In this document: piece by piece, positions 34,810-46,158 of the stretch
How the letters are laid out: each line of letters starts with the position of its first letter
Numbering within the stretch: position 1 is the first letter of the stretch
From: Hemileia vastatrix
Lineage: Eukaryota; Basidiomycota; Pucciniomycetes; Pucciniales; Zaghouaniaceae
Assembly: GCA_030280995.1 (NCBI GenBank)
Contig: JASXTE010000015.1
Location: 28,029,001 to 28,093,000 of the forward strand
Length of the DNA stretch: 64,000 nucleotides
Direction: 5' to 3'
Notes under the pieces: generated by a model
The model's input: only the letters and a program-made list of their open reading frames with translations
Told to the model about the DNA's origin: nothing
Database searches by the model: none
Position numbers and translations under genes: made by a program

Positions 34810-35434
34810 TCATGAGGTCTTCATGGTTATTAGCTGGAGTTTCTTGACAATAGGCCAGCATTTTTGTTTCAACTCATTAGTAAAGTCAAGAAAAAGATAG
34901 CGATGAAAATTTGGGTAATGATTGATATAGTCCGTCTTCACTCTACCAACATCATCAGTGTTGGTTATATTGACAGCTACAAGTTCAAATATGTTATTAA
35001 GTCATAGGTTTAGTCAATTTTGATTAAAAGTTTTTTTTTAGTAAGATAAATAGGGTCTTACATTTAGAGCCAGGGAACATAGTCTCAGCAAAGTTAGTTG
35101 GGGGTATTGGCGTTATAGGATTAGGATCTTGTGAAGGCAAAATTAGGCCGGGATCCGCTGATGAAGATTGAACTTTTGAAGCTGTTTTTGATCTTATTCG
35201 TTTTAAGAAGACAGGAATTTTGTATCGCTTTTTAGAAGTTGAGGGATCAGGGAGAGCTGCTGGTCCTAAATATACGTTTGTTTTAGAAGGAACTATTGGC
35301 CGGTTGCATTTGACTTTTTTCACACGGCATAAGTCGCAAGCTGTTCTGCCAGGAAGATTAGGGTTGGACATTAAACAAGGTACCTGGTATCGAGCGCAGA
35401 GTTCACATGGAGAGACAAGCTCTTTGGAAGACAT
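34810..35434 (-). CDS. Antisense Zn2Cys6-like zinc-cluster protein of gypsy-B, two exons
   Basis: ATG at 35434, 123 bp inside the 3' LTR, antisense to pol. Exon 1 (35434-35062) begins 'MSSKELVSPCELCARYQVPC', then 12 residues, then CDLCRVKKVKCNR. The spacing C-x2-C-x6-C-x12-C-x2-C-x6-C fits the fungal Zn2Cys6 cluster, with the basic residues expected in its second half. A Ser/Pro/Lys-rich stretch follows. An 85-bp intron (GTAAGA ... CTTGTAG, 35061-34977) leads to exon 2, 34976-34810, with DYINHYPNFHRYLF and DFTNELKQKCWPIVKKL. No stop interrupts it; about 180 residues. The equivalent gene in gypsy-A sits in the same place. Zn2Cys6 proteins bind DNA; regulating the element or its host site is a guess. 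Confidence 0.72.
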
Positions 35435-35544
35435 ATTGATGAAGATGAATTTTATAGTTGATTAAAGAAGATGGTGGTTGAAGGTTAAAGATGAATATTG
35501 TGTTCGACCACCTATGCAAAGTTTTAAGAATGGGGACATTCTCG

Positions 35545-35557
35545 ATTGGAGGGAGGA
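35545..35557 (+). other. Polypurine tract of gypsy-B
   Basis: ATTGGAGGGAGGA directly before the 3' LTR start at 35558. Confidence 0.85.
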
Positions 35558-36814
35558 TGTGGTAGCCTAAAGTTTAGTACGGCACCTAAGTACGTAAATG
35601 GAGTTATTACGGCGTGCAAGATTGGCGTTATTATTTTTTTATATATAAAAGGGTTTTATTTAATTTATTTGAGTTTTAAATATGAAGAAATTGGTCACGA
35701 GCAAATGCCTACACAAAAACAATTTATTTTACGGAGAAAACTTATTTTTAAGGTCTGAAAAATTTATAAGTATCAAGTCAAGTCACTCAAGAACCTTGGG
35801 AAATTTTCCCAGAATTTTTACTATTTTTCTTATATTTTTAAATGAATTTTGAAGTTTTATAGAAATATTTACGTTTTCAGAAATTACTTTTATTTTACGG
35901 AGAAAACTTATTTTTAAGGTCTGAAAAATTTATAAGTATCAAGTCAAGTCACTCAAGAACCTTGGGAAATTTTCCCAGAATTTTTACTATTTTTCTTATA
36001 TTTTTAAATGAATTTTAAAGTTTTATAGGAATATTTACGTTTTCAAAAATTACTTAACTTTGATGAATTTTCACGGGGTAATTAGAGCTGCGCAGACTAC
36101 GAAATTTAGTTTGGTATGTAAAGGGGAAGTAGCTCTATTATGTGTAATTTTTCTAGATTTTTTATTATAGTTTTAAGGTTCTAATTGAGTCCTGAAGTCC
36201 GGACGGACTCCGTACGGGCTCCGGATTGACTCTGGAAGAGCTCTGGAGGGGAAAACTTAGGCACGTGACTAGGAATACTTAAGCGCTTCTCAAACTCGAA
36301 ATTGAGGGGGGGGACACATCATACAGCTTAATCATTAACCACCACGGTCTCATTTTTTATTACTCAACAAATTAAATAAGTTATAATACCCTTATAACAT
36401 TTATTATTTTTACATAACATTTTAGAAATACAATTCAACAATTTAAATCACACTTCATATAGGGTATCTTTAGAAAGGTCTTCATCGCTGGGACTTGATT
36501 ATTGCTGTCTCATAAAAATTCAAATTATTATAAAAACATAAAAGTCAATCTTTACAGATCTTTCACTGGTACACCTTAATTGTTGTTATCAGTATTTCTT
36601 TCTCAACAGCCACTTTCTTTTAATCTCAATAAGCGTTAAATATTTTAGAGTTTCATTATTTTCATCAATCAGATCCAAGTAGATTGGTTAGCTTAGTGAT
36701 TTAGAATTCCCATTTTGTTATTTTTATTGGAAGGACGGGGTTTTCAGCTAAATCCACATATCTGCTCCGGATTCTGCTTACAGCAAGGCGACTGTAAGAG
36801 TTTACCATACCATA
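35558..36814 (+). repeat. Gypsy-B 3' LTR with an internal tandem duplication
   Basis: 1,257 bp. Compared with the 5' LTR it has a 166-bp tandem duplication (35723-35888 and 35889-36054) and lacks about 44 bp of the GTACGGACTCC repeat cluster. Otherwise it is nearly identical. It ends TACCATA before ACGG. Confidence 0.92.
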
Positions 36815-36842
36815 ACGGTTGAAAAAAAAGGGATTTTCATAC

Positions 36843-37433
36843 TTTTTTTTTAATTCTATATTTATGCTTTCTCACTTTGATTATTTCTTGAGAGCTATGA
36901 GAATCCTTCCCAAGTCTTAATCTATCAGCATGACCTAAAAACCAACGGTGAAGAACTCCTATTTGATTTGAGTCAATTGGATATGCAATCAAATTATTGG
37001 TTTTTAAGGCATTGTCCCAGTGTTTAATGAGAATATTTGCCAAGACCTGGTTCCATTTGTCAAACCAATCTAGGTTCCAAGCGAAAGTTGATCCTGGGAA
37101 ACCACACATGCGAAGGTGCTCAATAAAAGATTCACGGAAAATTGGTGGAAACTTTTCCGAAACCGCTGAATTTGATTCTGGATGAGGTAGTTCAAAGGCA
37201 ATGTTGCAAGAATTCATGTCAAATGATGAAAATCTGTCTAATTGCTCTTCAGTAGGGTTTTGTTTCCATCCATTTGATTCTGGTGACATATCCAAAAGTG
37301 AATGACAAAAATTGTGTATAGATCTACAAAAGTGAGAATTGAATGGAGGCAAAGTCTCATTAAAAATTCTATTAAGTGTTCTTGTGTTTGTGGGCAGGTT
37401 TCCATGAGGAAAGTAAGAGCTACTAGGGTTCAT
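36843..37433 (-). pseudogene. Gene X, exon 1 (N-terminal part)
   Basis: ATG 37433. 197 codons run to a GTATGA donor at 36842 after KHKYRIKK. The intron formerly ended at 19570, but gypsy-B now fills it, so normal splicing is doubtful. Blocks shared with X-prime by eye: 'CGFPGSTFAWNLDWF', KWNQVLANILIKHW against KGFRKFAFDWTCRDF, STWNQVMGSIVCDLCTRW; and VLHRWFLGHADRLRLG against VIEKWVVNKGKEMIRLFG. The intron falls at the same place in both genes, after K-Y-R-x-K. No known domain is recognised. It is divergent from Tnp2, about 1.07 kb apart. Confidence 0.72.
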
Positions 37434-38507
37434 AAATAATTAAATTAAGAAAGTGTTCAATTAAATTAAACAAAGAGGAAGGATAAATTGTTGAGCTCCA
37501 AAACTTTATGATCAAAGTTGATTTAAGGAGAAATATCACAAAAATTAAGAATAAGAAATATTTCGACTTTATGGAATTATAATATGCATAAATTATATTT
37601 TTATATGCAACTTGAACTCAAAAGGAATTGTATAAAATAAAGAGAATGATTATGTGATAAAAGCAGACTCATTTAAGAAACGGATTTTTTTTTCTTTTCA
37701 AAAAATTCTTCCACAAAAATAATTTGTTAAATGTGAGGCTATGTTCATTTTTTGATTACCAAAAAATTATTTTTGGTCCAATATGATAGTAATACATATT
37801 CTATTGAGTAATTTTTTTCAACCTGAATAAATAGACTAGAGTGTCACTTCATCTCATTTATGTATGAAAAGTTATACAAGGTTTCAGCTTTTATGTAATT
37901 CTTTAAGGTTTACACTTTTGTAGCATCTATTATTTGAGTATTTTTGATTTTTTCTTTATAGAAAATTCTACCTAGTACAGAACAATTTTCAAATTGAAAT
38001 AAATATGTTTGTGATTGTTTTTTACAAAATATTAAACTTATTTTTGGGTTTAACTTTGATTTTTGGGGTAATTTTTTAAAAATTATGTTAAAAATATGGA
38101 TTACTTTTCTTATAGTCCATAACTAAGAATTTTTATCAAAATCAAATAATTATAGGGTAGTTAGATATAACTCAGAAGGCATTTGATAGAAAAATAATTA
38201 AGATGCTTGTGCATACAACAGAATTTTTTCTATGATAGAAAATATTCTGATAAACATGCATGCATTGTTATACAAATGCAGAGAGTATACAGAATACAAA
38301 TAAAGTAGACTGCATAACTTTAAATTAATATATAATTTATCCGATTAAAAATTAAACATTTAAACTTAAATAATTTCAACACATATTCCATCATATTCTT
38401 TTGATAAAAAAATGTAGCTTATATTAGCTAGTGCCTTTCAAAAAAAGGAATACCTTCAATCGGTAACTTCGAATAGCTAACTTATTCCTACAATTATTAC
38501 AATTACA
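37434..38507. other. Divergent intergenic region between X and Tnp2
   Basis: AT-rich, no gene. It should hold both promoters, but no clear TATA or other element stands out from the AT background. Confidence 0.5.
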
Positions 38508-41500
38508 ATGCCTCCATTTTTTCATGTATGTCAATGTCAAGATCTTGGATGTGTCAATAGAAAGTATCAAACTTCTTCTGGGTCCTTTGAAGTTGGTATG
38601 GCTTTCAAAAGCTCTAATTCTTATGCAAAACATCAAGAGGAAAGAAATAGGAAGGCCCAGATGGTTATTTCTTCCAACAATCCACTTAACATTGGAAGTT
38701 CCCGCTCCACAGAAACAGTAAGCTGTATATCTATAGTTCAATGTTAGAATTAAAGTCTTTATGATGTTTCAATGATTTATTACATAGGGGCAGTTGCTAT
38801 TGGGGGCAGAAGTATCTTCAACAGTCTCTAGAAACTCAAATCTTGGGGAACGGTATAGCCAAATAATTATGTGGCAGGCAGAAAAGCTTTCTCTGATTCA
38901 TCATTTGAGCAAAGAAGGTTGTACTCAATTTTTGGATGAAGAAATTAAGAAGCTCAAACTTCTAGGTGATAGTGGAATACTGGATTCTGATAGCATTGTC
39001 CGCCTGGTCCCACGCTCAATAGATACAGTTTTTAGTCGATTAAAGCTCAATCAATCATTTTTCACTAAAACATGCTGTCCTAAATGCTTTGCTCTTTATG
39101 AGTATAACTCTGAATCTCAACCATCTATACTATGTTGCAATCAACCGTTTCTTTCATCATCAAAGCGCTATTTAAAAATGTTTGGAGCAGGACAAATTGC
39201 AGTTAAATGTGATGAAAGGCTGTATTTGATGGAGGAACATCAAGAACATGTAAAATACTTATCTCTTAAAACATTTCGTCACCATTCTTTTATCGACTGG
39301 CTTAAGGAAAAGATCAAACTGTTCAAATTTGAGCTTCTGATTGAGAAGAAAACCCCTGTGGCAGAATGTGTAGAGTGTGATTTGATGAAGGATGTTTGTG
39401 ATGGTTCAATTTGGAAAAACTTTCCCATAACCACTCCAGCTCTGGATAGCAATGATGATGAATATACGATAACTTCAGGCAACTTAATGTTTACTTTATA
39501 TGTCGACTGGTTTAGGCCTGGTGGAAATAGGATTGGAGGTCATCAGAAGTCTGTAGGCAATATTATGATGGTGTGTATGCACCTACCTCAAGAAGATAGA
39601 TACAAAATGGAAAATCTTTTTTTGTATTCTATTATACCCAGACCAACTGAACCCACAAGTGAACAGCTTAATCACCTTCTAAAACCACTGGTTAATGATC
39701 TACAAACTCTATGGGATGGTATATTGATTGAAAAGACACATCTTTATCCACGAGGCCGGAAATTAAGAGTTGCATTGTTCTCTTTGATAGGTGACATTCC
39801 TGCAATACAAAAATTGGCTGGCTTTTCGAGTCACTCTGCAAAAATGTTCTGCTCTTTCTGTAATATCTCTAAAGATGAAATTAGTGAAAAGAATGTGGGA
39901 AATTTTTCATTACGGAATCATGAGGATCATATGTGCTGGGCAACAAAGTGGAAAAATTCTAAGTCACATTGGGAGCGTGTATCAATTGTTCAAAATCATG
40001 GGGTACGATGGAGTGAGCTGAATAACCTTGAATATTGGCGTCCAACTGAATATTGCTCAATTGATGTTATGCATTCACATATGCTTGGCAACCTAAAAGA
40101 TCACAGTCTAAGCTATTTTCAAATCCAAAATGCAGCAAAAGATCTAGAAAGAAAGCTGGAAAAGGATAAAAATTGGCATGTAAGAGAAGAAGATGATGAT
40201 TTCTTTTCTGATACTTCACTGCACAAACATTCAAAAAAATGTAGAAGTAGCTTAAGCACCACGAATAATGATGATGATGATACAGGACACACGAGACAGC
40301 ACAAGCGGCAAAGACGTACGAGTTCAAGACAGTCATCAAGTCATCATGGACTAGATAATGAAGGATTGGGAACAAATCGATCAAGAAGCCAGAGTAGGTC
40401 ATCCAGCTCCAAATTTATTCCTCCATATAGCGATGTGGCCTCAATACAGTCTCACAGCAGTGACAGTAGGAATTCATTGTATAACTTAAGGCAAAGAAGC
40501 ATTAGCATATCACAGAGTGAAGGATCTCACTCATCAAATGAGACAGCTAGAGATGAAGAAAATAAAAGGAAAGGTAAGGAGAAAGAAAATGAAGGTAGTA
40601 GTAATCCACAAATCACAGCAGCAGAGCTACAGGTTGTATGGAAGATGATTGATCAAGTAAGAAGACCTTCCTGGCTAACACGAGTTCCAAAATCAGTAGG
40701 ATCTAAAAAGGCAGGATCCCTCAAGGCAGCAGAATGGCACATGCTGTATACTCTCTACTTCCCTTTGTCACTTATACCCCTTTGGTTTGAAAAATTTAAA
40801 GAATCTGAATCTTCAGCTTCCTCAGCTGATAAACCAAGAGAATATTATCTTCTCAAGTCACTTGTAACATTATGCTCGATCACCAATTTTTTGACATTAA
40901 AAAATATACAGACTAATGAGCTTAAAGATCTAGATCAATTTCTGTTAGAGTATCGTGAGTGCCTTGAAGAGGGTTGGAAGAATATTAATGCAAAGCCAAA
41001 TCTGCATATCACTCAACATTATCCTGAAATGATAAAGCGTCTTGGTCCACCATCAGGTACAGCTACTTGGTCTGGAGAGCAGGTGAATCATATATTATCT
41101 GAAATCCCAAACAATCACCATCCACGTATGTAATGTTTGTAAGCAATGATTTAAAAACTCAGCTGTGCTAATTTATTAATATTTACCGCAGGAGAGATAC
41201 CTCTAACAATGCTCAAACATTGTTATCGGAAGTCTAGGGTATTAGATCTTGGTGAAGCTGAAGATAATGATCAATTTGAGACTAAAAAAATCCATATTGA
41301 TCTCGATAAACAAAACAAATGGATTCATCTAAGTATGGCATTATTTACTAAATGGGTAAGGGCATGAATGGGAAAAGAAACTTCAAGACGGGCTTTGACA
41401 CCATCGGAGAAAAGTGGGGATCGGGTAGTTGAAAATGTAGCAAGCATATTTATACATGGAAAGAGGTTTACTAGTTACCATCGACACATTTCTAATTCAA

Positions 41501-41886
41501 CAATTGAATTCTACTATGGAAAAGATAGCCAGTTTGGGCAAATTGATGATCTTTTCAGATCAAAGGAAGAGATTGATCAAATATATTTAATAGTAAGTCC
41601 TTTCAAAGAGCTCCGTCCAGAAGAAACATCAAAGGATCCCTATGAGCTTTTCCCACAAGTGCATTGTCGGTTAGTAAGAGTAGCCAAAGCAACTCAAATT
41701 GTGATTAAGAAAGATGCAATAATTGGACATGCAGCTACTGTCGAGCACAAAAAAGGAATGTTTGGAATCAAAGACGAGATTGTCACTGCCATTGGACTGC
41801 AGACAGTAGTGAGTGAAAAAATTAATCAAATTTATTTTCTGTTGACTAACATCTTTGTGTTAATTTGGGATTGGGGAAATTTGTAG
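38508..41886 (+). pseudogene. Tnp2-type (CACTA/EnSpm) transposase with one in-frame stop
   Basis: Exons 38508-38717, 38788-41125 and 41192-41886, with 70- and 66-bp GT-AG introns. The N-terminus has CQCQDLGC and a His (SYAKHQEERN), the zinc-type start usual for fungal Tnp2 proteins. A CxxC-rich block follows (CCPKCFALYEY ... ILCC). The family core includes FTLYVDWFRPGGNRIGGHQKSVG, IIPRPTEPTSEQLNHLLKPLV, LFSLIGDIPAIQKLAGFSSHSAKMFCSFC and EYCSIDVMHSHMLGNLKDH. About 130 residues rich in Ser, Arg and Asp (40200-40600) separate this from RPSWLTRVPKSVGSKKAGSLKAAEWHML. TGA at 41365-41367 stops the frame after TKWVRA; reading continues in frame for 172 more codons. Tnp2 excises and inserts CACTA DNA in the nucleus. 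This copy would make a protein shortened at the C-terminus. Confidence 0.88.
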
Positions 41887-42312
41887 GATTGGTGATATTT
41901 GTAAATGGTGAAAGAAATAATTCAATTCTCGATTAAAAAATGCAATGCATCCAACTTACCTTATCATAAATCAGTGAACAATTACTTTGGTTGCTTTTAT
42001 TGCGAGAGAACCCATGCTTTCAATGAGTCATTTTTATCTTAAATGTAAGAATGAAAGAAATAAAATCATGATAATGAGAAATATGATAAAATTTTTAATT
42101 AATGAATGATCTTCTTGCTCATTCATCTACTATAAATAGTTTGACCTTCCAACTTTAGCTGATAGCTATATATTATTCACTTTATTTTTCGACAAGAGAA
42201 CATACACATTTACAAGACTATATACATAGTATCTTTTTTTACTTTAGCTTTGATAGGTATAAATTTTAAAAACTGATTATTTTTATTTTATTTTATTTTA
42301 TTACAGTTCATT
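41887..42312. other. Intergenic region between Tnp2 and X-prime
   Basis: AT-rich; (ATTTT)n just before the X-prime start at 42280-42302. Nothing else is recognised. Confidence 0.5.
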
Positions 42313-44006
42313 ATGGATGATAATTTTGAAGGGATGTCTGTTGACCCAACCGATTCTGATTGTTTTCCACCTCAACATACTAATACTGGAAATACTCCTC
42401 CACCACCCTCTGCTGATCCACCTCCAGATGCATCTCAATCTGTACCACCTAATCCTAACCCACCACCTAATCCCAATCCAGGCCAAGAGTCTCATTCAGA
42501 ACCGAGAAATTTTAATCCCAATCATCCTTCTGCTTCTGAAAGTGCTAATCAGCAAGCTGATCAGCTAGGAAGAGATTGGGCTAGTGAAGTATTGAGGGAA
42601 TTTTTCGGAGACCAATCATCATCTGCTCAGCCTAACCAAGGAGCAAGCACAAGTGGAGCAGGTAAGTCAAATTTGTAGTGTATTCTTTTATTGAAAAATA
42701 ACCAATTTAATTAACTTATTTGAATTGTTAGTGAATCCCTCAATCATTATGGGTATCAGTGATTACCACAGACTCAATTCAGCAGAGTCTCATGAGCGAG
42801 AACGGGGGTTAAGGGCTGTAAGAGGCTTAGTTAGAAGGAATGATGTTCCCAGGAGCTCGGACAGTCTAAATAGAAATATTTACCACTTTCTGAAGTATTT
42901 TCTTGGGGGACCAACACAAATATCAAAATATCCTGCGAGCCCAACACCTTTGGAGATTGAAAATTGGAAAGATTGGAGCCAATTCAAACTAAAAACCATT
43001 CAAACTGTCCTAACCCAAGTCCAATCTTCTAACCGTGCCAATTCTGCAGCTGATCGACAATTTCTGATAACCAATTCTATAGCCTTCTTGCGATCCAAAA
43101 TTCGACTACCTGAATTTTTTCCAGCACCTGAGCCTCGAGGACTAAAAGGAGGAGCACCGATCCCACTTTCTGTCAAAAGAAACTTAGAGCGTGAATTGCA
43201 AGAAAAAGGTTTTCGGAAATTCGCGTTTGATTGGACTTGCCGTGATTTTTCAGAATCAACTTGGAATCAAGTCATGGGAAGCATAGTATGCGACCTCTGT
43301 ACCAGATGGCTCACCACCTTGAATACAATCGACCTTGAATACAATCGATCAGTCAAAGCTTCAGTTCACTCAATTTGTTATTGAGAAATGGGTAGTTAAT
43401 AAGGGGAAGGAGATGATAAGGTTGTTTGGGCAAGAAGAGGAAAGGGTAGCAAGAGAAAAGATTGAAAAGAGGGCAAGGGCACAAGTAAAACGTTATCGGA
43501 CCAAGGTAAGTTTTTTATTTTACTTTGCTTTTTGTTATTATGAAGCTGATTTAGTTGGAATTCAGATTGCTAGTGCACGCTACAAGTTAGCAAGAGATCT
43601 CTGCAGTGATGTGCCAGGTTTTGTTGTGCTTTTTCATGATACTAGGTGCATCTCTGATATCGAGGAAGGCCCAGCACCAGCCCCAACTGCACCTATCCGA
43701 GCTATTCCTGGATGGCGAAATCCTGAACTCAATGATTTGTTTAAAAAAATGGATAAAATGACAAAGGACTTAGCCCATACACCAGCTCAAAAAAAATCAG
43801 CATTAAAAACATATTCACGGTCATCAGAAAGGACAGTTGCACAAAATGGTATATTCAATGTTCCCAAATACCTCCCCAAGAATTGCTATTCAGCAACATT
43901 TTTGCAAGGATTATCTGTGAATGAACGTGAGTCACTTGGGGTTGGAGCTGATATTGATCTGGTAAAGATTCGGGAATCAATTAATAGAGCATCAACATCA
44001 TCATAA
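42313..44006 (+). pseudogene. Gene X-prime, paralogue of X, frameshifted by a 16-bp duplication
   Basis: Exons 42313-42661, 42732-43505 and 43566-44006, with introns of 70 and 60 bp (GTAAGT donors). The N-terminus is Pro/Asn/Asp-rich and disordered-looking. The middle holds 'KFAFDWTCRDFSESTWNQV' and a basic helix EKIEKRARAQVKRYRTK; the end holds NVPKYLPKNCYSATFLQGLSV. At 43317-43348 the 16-mer CCTTGAATACAATCGA occurs twice in tandem and shifts the frame; each side of the duplication is open in its own frame (42725-43384 and 43335-43505). Gene order Tnp2 then X-prime, same strand, recalls the transposase plus second protein of CACTA elements, whose second protein binds subterminal repeats; such repeats follow immediately at 44222. 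That role is inference. Confidence 0.75.
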
Positions 44007-44221
44007 CTTAGGTATAACGGTGATCTTCTGTGTAATATAGCTATCTTATATTGAATTTTATGTATTCTGTTTTTTTTCAAAGCAGCTTGGTAAATGTTAT
44101 AAAGTGATATTGAGAGAGAGTAACATTTTATTTAAGAAAAACAAATAATGTATGAGATATAAAAATGTATTTTCAACAAATTGATGGTCCATACCTCTTT
44201 ATGTCACATTTATGTATCCAT

Positions 44222-46158
44222 ATTAATTTCAATCGAATTTAATGTTGACCAATACATAGTGAATACACGCTATGCCACTTATACTTGCCAGGCATTGCTA
44301 CCATTAAATATGCCAGTATCAAAAATTAATTTCGATCAAAATTAATGAGCATGATAATCATGAATTTCTGGAGTCAACTGCTTATTTTTATGCATGGTTC
44401 CTTGCCAACATTAATTTTGATCGAAATTACTTTTGATACTGGCATATTGCATGGTGTCTATTCCTGGAAAGTGTAAGTGGCATAGTGTGTATTCATTACG
44501 TATTGGTCAACATTAATTTCAATAGAATTTAATATTGACATTTTCATATTGAACCCAAACCAGCAAACGACCCAAAAAATTCTTCATAAAACTGCTCATT
44601 AATTTCGATGGAAATTAGTGAGCACCATATACATATTGAATGGTAGTTATATCTGGTGTGTGTAATTTGTAAAGCTTGTGTTCAATGTTTATTGGTCAAC
44701 ATTAATTTTGATTGAAATTAATATTAATGTGTAAATGATATTTACATGCTCAATATGCATTGTAATGTGTTTACTTAAGAATAGAGTGCCCTACTTTTCA
44801 TCTTACATAAAAATGCTTGGTGGCATGTCAAATTCAATTTTTATTAAAATTAATGTTGACATGTTACCATGCATAACAGTAAGCAACTGACTGAATAAAT
44901 TGATGATAATCATGAACCTTAATTTCGATCAAAATTAATGTTGCCAAGTGCAGATTGAAAAAAGCTATGCCACTTACACTAGCCAGGCATATCTACTATT
45001 TATTATGTATTGGTCAACATTAATTTTTATAGAAATTAATATGGATATGTAAATTTTATATTTACCCTCAACATGTATAGTAAATTTCAATACTTAAAAA
45101 TACTTGCCGTCCTTTACATGTCATGCAAAAAAGCATTATATCATTTCAACATTAATTTTGATCAAAATTAATGTTGGCATGCCATTATGCATTGAAACAA
45201 CTAACTGACTGAAAAAGTTCATGATCAAAATGCTCATTAATTTTGATCAAAATTAATGTTGACCAATACATATTGAATATAAGTAATCTCTGCTTACTCA
45301 GACCAGATATAACTACCATTCAATATGTATATGGTCAGCCTTAATTTCGATCGAAATTAATGGGAAGTTTTATGAAGAATCTTCTGGGTTGTTTTCTGGC
45401 TTGGGTTCAATATGCAAATGTCAACATTAAATTCGATCGAAATTAATGTTGACCAATACATAATGAATACACACTATGCCACTTACACTTTCCAGGCATA
45501 TATACATGCAATATGCCAGTATCAAAAGTAATTTCGATCGAAATTAATGTTGGCAAGGCACCATGCATAAAAATAAGCAGTTGACTCCAGAAATTCATGA
45601 TTATCATGCTCATTAATTTCAATTGAAATTAATTTTTGATACTGGCATATTTAATGGTAGCTATGCCTGGCAAGTGTAAGTGGCATAGCATGTATTCATT
45701 ATGTATTAGTCAACATTAATTTCGATTGAAATTATTATGGACATGGACTATGCATAAAATTCCTATAAGTATAGGTAAGCTAAGCAGTTAGATAAACTGG
45801 TTTGATCAAGTACACCATATAAAAATTGATGTTTTAATGCCTTGGTTAATTTCGATCAAAATTAATTTTAAGCCATGCATGTTGAATTTTATCTATGTCT
45901 GTGTAGTCCATGTGAAATGGCTTGTATTCAATATGCAGGGGTCTATATTAATTTCGATCGAAATTATGAGGTTCATTGCCTCATAAATTTGATGGTTTCT
46001 GTCAGTGTTTCATGCATGGTGCCATATGATACTTGTTGATTCCTATCAAAATTAATTTCAACACCAATATATTGAATACAAACCATGGCACTTACAGTAC
46101 TTGGTCATAGCTAAAATTCAATATGCTAGTCTCAAAATTAATTTCGATAGAAATTAAT
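44222..46158. repeat. Array of about 20 palindromes (core AATTTCGATCGAAATT)
   Basis: 22-bp palindromic boxes, consensus ATTA plus the core plus the complement, lie at about 44222, 44325, 44410, 44512, 44598, 44701, 44833, 44918, 45019, 45151, 45236, 45340, 45426, 45527, 45612, 45715, 45845, 45947, 46035 and 46137. Spacing is mostly 85-135 bp, and the last bases vary. Spacers are repeated: 44222-44670 matches 45285-45737 in inverse order, and 44685-44945 matches 45005-45260 directly. There is no open frame of note. Subterminal binding-site arrays are known in CACTA elements; this one is internal. Confidence 0.95.

Larger units (their letters stand above)
19615..36814 (+). mobile_element. Gypsy-B: Ty3/gypsy LTR retrotransposon in an intron of gene X
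   Basis: 5' LTR 19615-20749, primer site 20752, gag 20926-22131, linker frame 22188-23290, copia insertion, RT from 28549, RNase H and integrase to 31648, 3' non-coding region with motif arrays and an antisense gene, polypurine tract, 3' LTR 35558-36814. LTRs start TGTGGTA and end TACCATA. The flanks are ACGG on both sides (19611-19614, 36815-36818). Without the copia insert it is about 11.9 kb. Multiple stops make it non-autonomous. Protein order and motifs match gypsy-A closely, so the two are related families. Confidence 0.93.

Noticed and set aside
42280..42302. (ATTTT)n as a promoter box for X-prime
   Set aside because: A simple repeat in AT-rich DNA; nothing sets it apart as a promoter.
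44222..46158. CRISPR array or satellite
   Set aside because: Palindromic boxes with spacers repeated in direct and inverse order fit transposon binding sites, not CRISPR; there is no tandem period typical of a satellite.
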